This document shows, one piece after another, positions 36,372 through 47,262 of a stretch of DNA of 64,000 nucleotides; position 1 is the first letter of the stretch; every line of letters starts with the position of its first letter. The notes beneath the pieces are model-generated. The model was not told where the DNA came from, made no database searches, and saw only the letters and a list, made by a program, of their open reading frames with translations. The stretch is from Gigaspora rosea (taxonomy: Eukaryota; Glomeromycota; Glomeromycetes; Diversisporales; Gigasporaceae). Position numbers and translations under genes: made by a program. The stretch is taken from NCBI GenBank assembly GCA_003550325.1, contig QKWP01000355.1:209055-273054 (forward strand), written 5' to 3'.

Positions 36372-38128
36372 TTATCTGTAGTTTGTCAGTTTCCCATTTG
36401 GGAATTCGTATCTTGGTTTGTGCTCATGATTTAATAGTGTTGTTGGTTGTAACGTCCTTTCCTTTCTTTTTGAACAGGTCCACGTCGGGTCTGGTAGATT
36501 CTGTAGTTGGTTTAGGTATGGTGGTATTTGTGTGGTATTAAATAGCTCTTCGAAAATCTTGATTGCTTGTTTTGCTTTATCGTATTCACGAATTGGGAAG
36601 AGGTTTACAGCTTCCGGAATGTGTATTTTGACGTATTGGTTAAAGTCCTCGAGGGTAGTGGGTATTTTGCTTTGTTTGTTAAAGGTGCCTTCGAATGGGA
36701 TATCAATCCATTCGTTAGGTATTCTATGAAAGTAATAGTGTTGTCTTAGTTGCTTAACTGTGTCAATAAAGACAACTTGGCTTTGGATCGGGATAGTTAA
36801 GTTGACGAGTTTAACTTGGTTTGGGTCATGAGGTAGCGTGGGTTTGTCCGAGGGGTTGACTGTCATGTAGTTGGTTGGCATTGGAATGGGAATGATGTAT
36901 TTGTTCTTAATTTCTGTTAGGAAATGTTTAGCGATTTCCTTGTTTTGGATTGAAAACTCGTATCGGATTTGGGTAGGAACCTTAGTAGGGTCCGTTGGTA
37001 ATCTAAATTTTGGTATAATGAAGTCATTTGGGATACGTTTAAATTTGTAGTAGGTTCTTAAGATTTCGACGTGGCATTTAAAATCTTCAGTGTCATTGGG
37101 TCTAAATGGGAAAAGGTTGCGGATGCGGTGGTCAAGTTCCTGTGGCGTAAATGGTAAAGGGGGTTTAGAGGGTGGCAAGTTAAAATAGCTACTTGGCATT
37201 CTTTCGAATGTATAATATTGTTTTAAGATACTGTGGTAATGGCTCAGTTGAGACAGTTGTCTCTCTTGTCGAATGGGGAAGTGGTGTCTAATTGCTGGGT
37301 GTAAGTCTTTGAGATTGAATGGGAGGGGTGTTAATGTTCTTTCGAAGTAGCTGTCCAGAAACGATTCGAAAGTGTAAATTCTTCTGAGAGCCACTACTAT
37401 TGCCCGGGTTTCGAGTCTATTTTCTATAGGGAGGCGGAAAGGAAGCATTTCTTTAATGTCATTGCGTATATGTTCGGGTATGTTGGAAGTGGTTCTTTTT
37501 GTTCATCGATTACGTTGTGAATGGTTTGTTGCATTTTTTCAAAGGTAAGTGCACAACTAATTTGAGCAAAACCTATAGCGTAGTAGATTGCTCTGGTAAT
37601 TTCGTGATAGTTCTTTTTGCTGATATCCAGGTTGGTAATGTGGTCGATAGCAATTTGCCTTTTGAGTTTGTCATAAATCTGATTACGATTATATTTATTT
37701 GTGTAGGACACATTGTGTAGGTTTTTGTAATGATCTAGAGCTTTGTGAAAAAGTGACATGAATGCGGTTTGGTGGGCTGGTTTGTTTGCTTTTGTTCTTG
37801 AGAAAGTGCGGAAAAAGGCTGTGTCATGGTGTTTAAATTTAACTTTGATGGGTTCTGGTATATGCTCGTTTGTTGGCATAACTTTGAATTTATAATTAAT
37901 GAACGTTGCAAATTTTTCTTCTGAGGTAAAACTGTCGATTATTGCGTCATTGTGCCAAAGAGTGAAATCGAAGGGTTTATTCTGCCTTTTTTGTAGTTGT
38001 GTATTGATGTGGTCTGTCCAGAGCTCAATTTGGTGTGATTGTTCGTGATCATTGTTGCTTTTGTTACGCCCTTTAAGTGCTTGGCTATAAGTTCTTTGGG
38101 GTTGATTATTCTGAGACGATGCCATCAT
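36372..38128 (-). pseudogene. LINE ORF1 main body with ~55-residue repeats, frameshifted
   Basis: Starts MMASSQNNQPQRTYSQALKG at 38128 and runs as one reading frame to about 37470. There a single-base loss in TACCC|GAAC throws it into a short terminal stop. The other frame continues from about 37475 to TAA at 36372. The second half consists of about six imperfect repeats of ~55 residues with the pattern IR-x2-FPIR ... YY-x-F-x-RIP ... P-x-LP. Examples are IRHHFPIRQERQ with YYTFERMPSSYF, and IRNLFPFRPNDT with YYKFKRIPNDF. I know no named domain with this repeat. A role in binding the LINE RNA is a guess. Confidence 0.65.
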
Positions 38129-38137
38129 TATATCGGA

Positions 38138-38755
38138 TCATGCGTCAGAGGTCGGCAGGTCGTCCTGGTATTCCGATTGTAGGTCGGGGATGTAGGCCGG
38201 ATCAGTTTGAGGGGTCCGTTGGGTTTGGTCACTGGGCTCTTCTATTTCCATTGTTGATTCTTCCTTATTGAGTGGGATTGTTGCGGCCGTAGAAGTATCC
38301 AGTTCCATTTGGGTAGAGTTTCCGGTTGGGGCATTGTTTTGATTATTTTTTGGGAGGGGTGTAAGAATTTCTATTTCTTTTTGGGACGGTTTTTCTGCAG
38401 ATGAAGTATTTTGATTGTCATGGGAAGAAATTGTAGAATTTTGGAGATCTACGTTTGTTGTTGTTGTAGTCTGCTGGTTATGTGACTGTTGGGGAATTTT
38501 TTCTGGGGTCAAAGAGGAATCGCCAGTTTTTTCGCTTTGTAAGTGGGAAGTGGTTGCATGTTGTGTCTGTTTCGCTTTTTTTGCCAGTCGGTCGTTGGGT
38601 AACGTTAGTTGCATGGCGGGTGAAGTTATTTGTTGAATTTGTATGAGGTTTGGGTTGTTGTTATTTGTATTCATCCTATACGTAAGAGAGTTGTTGTTTC
38701 GAGGTAAAATGTCGAAGAAGAGCGGTGTCTCGTATTTTCCTCTTGAGCGTTTCAC
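38138..38755 (-). CDS. LINE first ORF, Asn/Gln/Thr-rich (205 aa)
   Basis: Begins MKRSRGKYETPLFFDILPR and then becomes low-complexity sequence rich in N, Q, T and S, with no globular motif I recognise. It ends in PTSDA followed by TGA. An ATGATG start for the next ORF follows about 10 nt later. The second frame may be reached by reinitiation, or the stop may be a mutation within one original ORF1. It may act as a disordered nucleic-acid-binding N-terminus; function is not shown by the sequence. Confidence 0.6.
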   Translation of the reverse strand: MKRSRGKYETPLFFDILPRNNNSLTYRMNTNNNNPNLIQIQQITSPAMQLTLPNDRLAKKAKQTQHATTSHLQSEKTGDSSLTPEKIPQQSHNQQTTTTTNVDLQNSTISSHDNQNTSSAEKPSQKEIEILTPLPKNNQNNAPTGNSTQMELDTSTAATIPLNKEESTMEIEEPSDQTQRTPQTDPAYIPDLQSEYQDDLPTSDA

Positions 38756-38942
38756 TTTGTTTATTTAATACGTTTGATATGCGCAACTATGAACTGGAAT
38801 AACTAGTTTGGTGCCTGAAGGCCTATATTTTAGACATTATTTTAGCTCTTTAACGTGACTTCTGTTTGTTTATTTCAATTTGTATATGATTTTCAGATGT
38901 ACAGGAAAGAGTTGATTTATTTTTTCTATATTAAAGAGATTT

Positions 38943-39238
38943 ATTTTTATTTAATACAAATTGTTTGTTTTGTTTATTTATTGTAGATCATACCGGTGAT
39001 GATCACCACAGGTAATATGTAGTAAATTTTATATTTATAAATATTTTTTCTTTTTTAAAAAAAAGCTACTATAAAAGTTTTTTTTTAAAAAAAATAACAA
39101 CTTCAAAAAAAAAAGCTAATAGCTTTTTAAATAAAAAAAAAAAAGAAGCTAATAGCTTAGAAAAAAACAAAAAGAATTAAAAAAAAAAGCTAATAGCTTA
39201 AAAAAAAAAAAAAGCTAACAGTTTCAAAAAAAAAAGTA
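38943..39238. repeat. AGCTAATAGCTT / poly(A) repeat tract
   Basis: From about 39055 to 39230 the unit AGCTAATAGCTT, itself a palindrome, recurs five to six times between A-runs of 8-15 nt. No gene. It sits directly left of the MITE starting at 39239. Confidence 0.7.
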
Positions 39239-39896
39239 TCCCTTAAACTGTAATCCAGGCAAATTTGCCTGGATTTTTTTAGAAATATTACATTTTTTTA
39301 AATAAAATAAAAATTTATTAAGCATATGGGGTATACTTTATTTATAGAATATTTTCTTTAAAATATATTTTATAAACTTTATTATGAAAATTTTTTAAAA
39401 TTATTAATAAACTTTAAAGCAATAAAAGTTTAAAGTTTTTATTTTAAAACTTTTACTATAAAATTTTTCTTTAGATTTTCTTAAATTTTATATGTTCCCG
39501 TCTATAAAAAAATTTTTCACTTCTAATACAAGTCCTAATTTTTACAAGTAAATCACAAAAGTTGCAATAATAAAAGTTGTAATCCTTTTTATAAACTATA
39601 TCTTTCTATTAAATCAGGAAGCTAGAGCTAATATTTATAGAGTTCGCCAAAAAAAAGTAGATAATTTTTTTGGATAAAAAATTTTTTGAAATTTATCTAT
39701 TTTTAGCTTATTATCAACTTAAACTTTTTTTCTTATAATATAAAATTAAATACTACTATAATATAATCCTTATTTTCAATTTTTATCAAAAAAAATTTTA
39801 GTTAAATATCTTAAGTTTAAAAAATATAGATCATAAGCATATTTATAGCAATTTTCCAGCCAAATTTGCCCAGATTTGCTTACAGTTTAAGGGATA
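39237..39896. mobile_element. Tc1/mariner-type non-autonomous element (~660 bp)
   Basis: The left end TATCCCTTAAACTGTAA and the right end TTACAGTTTAAGGGATA are inverted repeats with TA at each border. The similarity continues through CCAGGCAAATTTG. TA duplication and length suit a mariner-type MITE. No transposase frame. Confidence 0.75.
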
Positions 39897-42789
39897 GGAA
39901 TGTCTGAAAATTTAAAGCTTTTAGCTACCACAAATATTTTTAGAAAAACTATTTGATTATTAAATACTTGCCTTTAAAAAAAGTATATGTTAAATAGACA
40001 TTTTTGATTATAAGAAAAAAAGAAAAAAGCTTGATTAAAAAAAACAAAAGCCTTCAATATCAATATTAGATATATATCGTATGTACATGGCATGCATGCA
40101 TAAGTTATATTGTACTAGCAGCAACAAATATATATGATGGCCAGAGGTTTTGTCAGAGCTATTTTGATCGGATAATCACATAATCACACCTGGCTTTAGC
40201 TATCTTCTAAAAATGCTCAAACTCTAGCTATTAAGATTTAACTGAATGCATTATATTATACACTTTTTTTCTATAATTGTTTTTCTTGTTATTTCAAATT
40301 TGGCTTAGATTCTTTTTTGTATTATGCATTGATTATATAGATATAATTTTTTTTAACTATAAAAAAAATCCAAGCGTATGTGCTTTGTTTAAAAACTTGT
40401 CAAGACTTGAAGCTAAAATTTTCAATTATTCAAATATTTGAATTTGTATTAAATTAATTTTTGTGACCAATCTAAATAAAATATTTGTGCTTAATATAGA
40501 ATCAAATCTAAATTGATGGATTAGGATCAAAGCTCTAATCATCTACTTTTATGAGAATATTAGGTATAATGCACAACATCATGTGTTCCAAAAACAAATG
40601 AACTTGGGTTTAGAATCTAGTTAATTTTTGACACACAGGGACACCTGTAGCAAAAGCGAAGAATGTGATTATATTTTATATAGTCCTCGCTTTTGCTATG
40701 GGCATTTCTATATATAGCATGTAATTTATTTGAGCACTATCAGGTTATTTTCTTGGTACATTCAAATTAATCAATGCAAAAGTTTGGTGGGTCTGATACT
40801 GCACACTTTTTCACTATCTCTATGTCACTTTTGAATTAAATAATGCTTAGATCCAAATATCTAACCAAATTTATTATTTACTTTACAAAATTAAGATATT
40901 ATTCTTTTTAAATCTGAATTTACTAAAATTGCATTAAAATAAATCTTCTGTTCTAATTAGTTTGCATAGAATTGAGTTTTTTTTTAATTCAGTAGTCATG
41001 CTGCAACATTATTTCATCACTTATGTAACACTAGTACAAAATAATTTACCTACTCTAAGTTGGTTAATATTATAAAGTGTGACCTATCCAGGTGTTCTAA
41101 AGATCCTTAAATGTGATCTGTTATATCAAACATTTTTCTCATTAGTAACTTCTCTTCTCGTTAGAGTTAAAGTATCTAAATCACTGATTGGAGTTTGCAG
41201 CCTATTATAACCACCTAGTTTCTAACACTCTTCTCCTATCTTCTCAAGTAGCAGGATTCTACCAGAAAACAAAGAAATATAAAGAAAATAAAAGGGAAAA
41301 TAAAAAAGAAGGAAAGCTACACAACCTAAGTGAAAAGCCAAATAAAACAAAAACAAAAATGAAAAGAAAGAAGAGGAGGGCACAAATAAATAACTACTAT
41401 AGGTTTCCAAAAATAAGCTAATTCCAAAAAAAGGTACCCTCCAGATTTTCAGAAAAATTTTTAAAGAAATCATTAACAGGCGCTACATATAAAACTTTTT
41501 TTTTACTATGTAAACTTTAAAATTTCGATTAAGTAAAGTTGTTCAGTACAATGAAATACACTTATAATAAAAAATTTCATAGCATTTGGACAACTTTTTA
41601 TTAGTACATTTTTTAATTTTTCAAAAAATTTAACAATCTGAAAATAAGCTATCTCTATTGGCCAAAAAGAGTAGCTTATTTTTGGATAAATACGGTATGA
41701 TAGCACTATTTACACTGCGCTAGGTAATAAAATTATATAATACTATGCAAGGAATCGCCTCATCTAAGTATTATATATACAAATTTAAGAAAAAGAAAAA
41801 AAAAACTACGTCTAATAGAAAATTCTAGAAAGAAATTTCATTTCGAATTTTACTCCAAAATATCTTATGTGTCATTTATTGTTTATCTCAAAGAACCCAA
41901 TTTCACTTGTGTTTGATTTCGATTTGGTAGGCATAATCCCAATTTGGAAACTAATTTTTTGAAGGAGATAAGCTAGATTTCCCACTTTTTGGCAAAATTT
42001 TAAAAAGTCCAAAGAGAAGTAAGACAATACTTGTATCAAATTTAAAAAAGAGTATATTCCAGATAAAACTCCTTTTTTTGTTGTTTTCTATTGTTTTACT
42101 ACAAGTTATTTTGTCAACAGAGATGCTCTTAGCTTTTCACCAAAATTTCTCATACAAGGGCCTTACTCCAGCTAGTTATTTTGTAAGAAACCGCTTTTGG
42201 CTTGCATGCCGAATATACAAAGAAGTCTCAAGGGAAATATTGATCTTTATAAAAACCATATCCTGTATTATTCTACTATACATTAAGTATATGCAACACT
42301 CCAACAAAAAACTTTTGTTTTTCTATAGTAGAAAAATTTGGTTCAAGTAATCATCAGAAAGAGTATTGATTATGTACTGAACAAGTTTTGTTTGTATAGA
42401 ATTGATTTAATAGTACATGTAATAGCATATATATAATTTTTAAATTACTAAATTTGATTGGTTTAAAATCTATCTTATGTGAGAGAAGAGGGTTGCTCTA
42501 TAGTAAAATAATATTACTTAATATTTGTTACCATCCTTATTGGTTTATGCATATAGATTAGTGCCAAATTTTTGATTTATATATAAATTAGACAAAGTTT
42601 AAATTGTTATAATACTGTTAAAAATAAGAATAAAAATAAATTCTCTTTTAGAAATATAGGTTGGGTTCCAAACTATTAATTTGAAAAAGGATTTTTTGAT
42701 TTAATAAATTTTTGTGAAGTTATAATATTTTTAAACCAACTAATAAACGCGAATATTTTTTGCAGTTTTGTAATATATAAAAAAAATAA
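39897..42789. other. intergenic, no gene seen; two small inverted repeats
   Basis: Long AT-rich region without recognisable coding sequence. An inverted repeat TAGCAAAAGCGA / TCGCTTTTGCTA brackets 40650-40701. A second, imperfect pair containing CCAAAAATAAGCTA lies at about 41407-41425 and 41671-41690, and may bound a ~300-bp MITE. Its right end TAAATACGGTA matches the terminus of the element at 53315. Short frames at 41188-41421 and 42078-42350 have no domain. Confidence 0.45.
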
Positions 42790-43245
42790 AAAAATAAACA
42801 TATGCTCTGATTTTTGGAATTTATAAAAAAAGCTTATTTTTTAAAACTTTAAAGCTAAATAATTTTTGATTTACTGGTCCATTTTATATGATTTTATTAC
42901 CAAACTGTTTGTTTTTTTAAGTCGATTCCAATGAGCTAAAAATCATAAAAATCCAATCACAGGGTTATAAAAAAATGTGCTATCAAATAGGTAATACATC
43001 TGAAATTGGTTTGACATAGATCAAACCAATTTCAGGTGTATCACCTATTTGATAGTGCATTTTCTTATGACCCTATGATTGGATTTTTATGATTTTGGGC
43101 TTGTTGGAATTGTTTCAAAGAGATGAACATTTTGGTAGTAAAATCATTTAAAATGGACCAGTAGGTCAAAAATTATATAGCTTTAAAGTTTTAAAAAAAT
43201 ATAAATTCCAAAAATTGGAGTATATGAAAAAATAAAAAAAATAAA
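42790..43245. mobile_element. foldback element (~455 bp) with A-rich end
   Basis: Two arms of about 215 bp pair across a centre at 43018 (GAAATTGGTTTGA-CATAGA-TCAAACCAATTTC). Pairing strings include ATCAAATAGGT, ATCCAATCA and GGTCCATTTTA. The right arm runs into an A-run of more than 50 nt (about 43252-43306). No TSD was clear because both flanks are A/T runs. It has no ORF. Confidence 0.75.
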
Positions 43246-43248
43246 AAA

Positions 43249-43310
<62 letters not shown>

Positions 43311-43313
43311 TTA

Positions 43314-43320
<7 letters not shown>

Positions 43321-43346
<26 letters not shown>

Positions 43347-44494
43347 GTGCCCGCCTTGGGACTTAGGAATTTTATTCAAGATATTAGAGCCGTTGGTATC
43401 CTTTAAGGGAAATACCGGCATTTGTTACATAGACGAGAATACATCTAGCCACATGTACACTTTTGGTGTCTAATTTAAGTAGTCAGCCCCAGGGTTCCAC
43501 ACTAGCTGCCATACCTGAAACCCAACTATAGGAATTGCCTATTTAAACACTCTGATCTACATAGACAAGGATACATCTAGCCACATGTACACTTTTGGTG
43601 TCTAATTTAAGTGGTCCGCCCCAGGGTTCCACACTAGCTGCCATACCTGCAACCCAACTATGGGAATTGCCTATTTAAAACCTCTGATCCATGTTTTGTC
43701 TGCCAACCCATCTTGTATCACCAGAACATGCCCGTTACATAAGTCAGTCAGCAAGTTCCGGATACTTATCCATTGCCTTAGGACCTAGCCGGGTATTCCT
43801 GGTCCTGTTATTCTCGATGGGAGACTTGGTAGAGCGGTACCTGTCCCATATCAGGTATTCACCTACACTTCGGTACTTATCGCTATGACCGAGGCCAACA
43901 CTTGCGAGACAGGGTTACACCTGTCCTTTTACCAATATCTACTTCTGCCCTTGTAAAGTTTGCTCCAACCCGGTACCCACCATCACTTTCCTACCAGTCC
44001 TTCACCGATTTTCCCAGACTTCCAATCCAGTTGGCCCGGAAGGGTTGATCTACCTGGCATTAGGTGCCATTATGGTTTTTCTCCCCCTGGTCCCCAATTC
44101 CTCAACATGGGTCCTTTTCCTCCAGTGTGACTCCGGTAGCCAGGTTGGTAAACCTTGTCCAAGGACAACATCTGGTACTTCGGCTCCGATCCAATATTCC
44201 AGTTTTGGTAGCACCGTCAAAGATCTTTGCTACCTCCTTACTCGGGTCTTACCAAATGGGTTTCTGTTTCCCTAGTTCCTTGGATTTGTCTGTGTTATGA
44301 GACACAATTTTGCCTGAAAGCTCTCATTTGAGATGGTAACCAAGGACTACAGGTAATGTACCCAACTGATCAACAGGAAACAGTTACCGAAACACAGGTC
44401 TATTTTTTCAAAGCGTCGTTAGTGGGATTTGAACCCTAGACCTGCCACTTGGGGGTGACAACTTACCAACTTCTCTAAGTCGCCACACTCTCTC
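43321..44494 (-). mobile_element. tRNA-headed long SINE-like retroposon, copy 2
   Basis: In minus orientation it begins near 44494 with a tRNA-like head: A-box-like TTAGAGAAGTTGG and a perfect B box GGTTCAAATCC near 44430. It continues ~1.1 kb without coding potential and ends AATAAAATTCC, hairpin GTCCC-AAGGC-GGGCAC, CTTTAAA and poly(A). An imperfect duplication TTYTATGYATTT lies at 43308-43320 and 44495-44506. A ~133-bp internal unit (about 43424-43556 and 43557-43690) is tandemly duplicated relative to copy 1. It aligns along its length with 25027-26933 outside the nested insert. Confidence 0.75.
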
Positions 44495-44506
44495 TTCTAT
44501 GTATTT

Positions 44507-46997
44507 GTATAGTCATGCATCTCTATATGCATACATATAAATAATAATCATTTAAGATAATTATTTTTTTATTTGTTTTGTTAACTTTTGCTTTTATTTA
44601 CAAATTTTTTTTTTAGCTTGTTGTTTTTCAGTTTTGATACCATAGTTGGTATCATTGTTGGTATTATTATTGGTATTGTTATTGGTGTTGCTATGGGTAT
44701 TGTTGTTAGTATTATTGTTGGTATTGTTATTAGTATTATTGTAGGTTCATTGGCAGTGTCATTGTTGTATTGCTGTTGTTGTATCACTATTAAATTTTTT
44801 TCTAAATTCGATATCCCTATGTTTCTTTAGTAGTTTTATAAAGTGGTTTTATATTTTTCTTATAGAGTAGTGTTTTTTTGGCAATTTTATTTGTATATTT
44901 TTTTATTTCTTGGAGAAGGTAATCTTGTATGTTTTTTCTGTTATTCCAAAGGCAGCCTTGCAAGTTTTTCAGTTTCTCTAGAGTTGTTTCTTTTGTATAA
45001 CTATATATGTTTTTTGGTGTTTTATAGAATGGTCTTATTTATTTCTTTGATATTTTTGTACAAAAACTAGTACTGGCTTTGTAGTAAGTTTTTTTGTTTT
45101 TTTTTTGCCTTTTTTTTTTTGCTTTTTTGTCATTTTTTTGAAGCGGTTTTATATATGGAATTACTTTTGGTATATTTTTTTTATTTATTTTTTTTCTCTT
45201 TGTATTATTTACTAATTATTTTTTTTATTTTTTTTTTTTTAAAGAGAGGTCTATCCTCTAATACTTTATTAGATTTATAAATTATACATATATATACTAC
45301 ATGTAGGAATTATTTACTAATTATTGTGACAGATTATAATGAAATCCAAATTAAAATGAAAATATAGTATAAAATTTCAAAAACTAAATTTTTTTGAGGT
45401 GCATTTTTTAGGGTTAGGAATTAGGGTTAGAAGTTAGTTTTAAAAAATATTATAATAAACAAGTATTAGTGAGTTTTAGAAGGTTAGCAAGTTAAGTAGA
45501 AAATGTAGATTTCATTTTAAATTATAATTTGCGACAATTATTTGATGATTTTTTTTGGAGTCGCTACTTTTAGATTCATTATTCTTTGGAGTCATCACTT
45601 TTTGAAGTTATTGCTTTTTGGAGTCATTGCTTTTTGGGGTCATTGCTCTTTGGAATCATCATTTTTTGGAGTTGTTATTCTTTGAAACTATTGTTTTTGG
45701 AGCTACTGATTTCATCACCTGTAGAGTTTTCATTGGTCAATTTTTGCTTATTTTGATGTAGATTTGGGTAGTTTTGATTCCTTATTTCGAATTAAATAAA
45801 AGGGTGGTTGGGTTAATTTAAGGGGTTTGTTGTATATAGAAGTTCACTATAATGTTTATGTATTTTTTTTTTAATTAAATGAAGGTTTTTTAAAAAAATT
45901 ATAAAATCGATTGTGATTGGCCAATTGTGGGCAATGAAGCACGTATTGCACGTGCTCGATTTTGATTGGCTGACTAAGGGTGCACGACCATTTGGGTGCA
46001 TGGAATTCTTAAACCCAAAAAATATTAAAAAAAAAACGAAAATTTTTAAAAAGAGAGAAATAAAAAGCAAAATAAATTGTTATTTGAAAACTTTAAATTT
46101 TTTTTGTAGATTTTTTTGCTATTTAAGCTTGGTTCTTACAACTATACAGGATACTAACGCCTATTTTGTACATTGGGTCTGGCCATTATAAACTAGGTTC
46201 TCTATGTAAATTTAAATTTTATTTTTTAAGATTTTATAGTTTAAATCAACGCTATTGAATGTATAAAAACCTTATTTTATTTTGAAAAGTTATTAAAAGA
46301 AAACCACTTTACGAGTTAAGTAAATTTCCGGATTATCCAATCAGAGAAAAACTTGAGTTCATGAATGCAAGTTTGAACTTAAAAACCAAACTATGGTTCA
46401 AGTTTTAAGTTTACAAAATCAAGTTCAGACTTTAAAACTAAATTTTATAAGTGCCAGTTTAACAAGCAGAGCGTCTTTAAACCTAAAAAAAAAATCCGCA
46501 AGGAACTATTAGTTCTAAAAATAAGCTAATCCATGATCGATATTTGTTGCTACATAGTAAAGTTAGTTTGTTTTTTGTTTACTGAACTGGCTACATAGTT
46601 TACTGAACTGAGATTATCAAATAACATTTAACGGACAGCTTATTACAGTAACAATGATAAAGAGTTGTGTTCATAAATTTTTTTGAAGCGTTTAACGCTA
46701 GCAAAATCTTGATTTATTGAAATGGAACGGATAACAATAAATCCATATTATTGAACCTAATATTATAAATTATTTGGGCCTTTTTACGATTAAACAACGA
46801 ATTTTTATTTTACATAATATTTTTCAATTCAACCAGTGTTTAAAAATCGTCCTAATCTAGATCTTCGGGAATCCAACATCTATCAGCTACTATCGTTATG
46901 GCACACAATCTGATGCTTGTACGTACGTACGTACACTCCCCCACCAAAAGTTAGAAGTATTAAAATTTTTACGCTATAAGTAAAGTTATAATTTTAT
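44507..46997. other. intergenic with simple repeats and a LINE stub
   Basis: No gene seen. At 44637-44760 a GTTGGTATTATT-like repeat gives a chance hydrophobic frame. At about 45550-45715 an 18-bp unit (TTTTTGGAGTCATTGC type) is repeated about nine times. An (ACGT)n run lies at 46920-46933. An AAAAATAAGCTAAT motif at about 46515 matches those near 41.41 and 41.68 kb. Confidence 0.5.
45221..45308 (-). mobile_element. 88-bp LINE 3'-end insertion with perfect 17-bp TSD
   Basis: An exact 17-bp duplication ATTATTTACTAATTATT at 45204-45220 and 45309-45325 brackets only 88 bp. In minus orientation these are ~60 bp of LINE 3' UTR, AATAAAG, hairpin AGAGG-ATAGA-CCTCT, CTTTAAA and poly(A). It is an extreme 5' truncation. 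The sequence matches the fragment at about 14010-14085. Confidence 0.88.
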
Positions 46998-47262
46998 TAG
47001 TAAATAATTTTTTAATTTCATTAATTATGGTTCCTGTATATACTCTATTTACTTTATTTAATCATCAAAAATTTTTTAAAAAACTTTAGCCTGATCGAGA
47101 AGTAAACTTTGAATTTTTATAAGTAGAGCTTATAAAAATTTTAAAAAGTTTATTTCTCGATCAGGCTAAAGTTTTTTAAAAATTTTTGCGGATTAAATAA
47201 AGTAAATAGAGTATATACAGGAACTACAATTAACGAAATTTATAAATTAAAAAATTATTGTG
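46998..47262. mobile_element. foldback MITE (~265 bp)
   Basis: Arms of ~125 bp pair almost perfectly around a centre near 47130 (TTTTATAAGT-AGAGC-TTATAAAAAT). They include GCCTGATCGAGAA / TTCTCGATCAGGC and GTTCCTGTATATACTC / its complement. No ORF. No target duplication could be fixed because the flanks are AT-rich. Confidence 0.75.

Larger units (their letters stand above)
31158..38927 (-). mobile_element. full-length decayed LINE (7.77 kb) with 15-bp TSD
   Basis: The element is bounded by ATATTAAAGAGATTT at 31143-31157 and 38928-38942, a perfect 15-bp target-site duplication. Its 3' end (minus strand) is AATAAACGG, hairpin AGAGG-AAAGA-CCTCT, CTTT and an A-rich tail. From the 5' end: a ~170-bp leader, ORF1 in two parts, then ORF2 with AP endonuclease, reverse transcriptase, an RNase H-like remnant and a C-terminal zinc finger. 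Stops and frameshifts disable both ORFs. Completeness from 5' end to tail is unusual, because most copies are 5'-truncated. The element is less AT-rich than its surroundings and shows strong G/T richness on the plus strand. Confidence 0.92.

Noticed and set aside
31793..38636. Plus-strand open frames across the LINE
   Set aside because: They are antisense shadows of the minus-strand LINE ORFs, whose catalytic motifs are clear.
44588..44830. Open frame with IVGIIVGIIIGIVIG-like hydrophobic repeats, resembling a membrane protein
   Set aside because: It is the translation of a GTTGGTATTATT-type simple repeat; no flanking exons or conserved segment support a gene.
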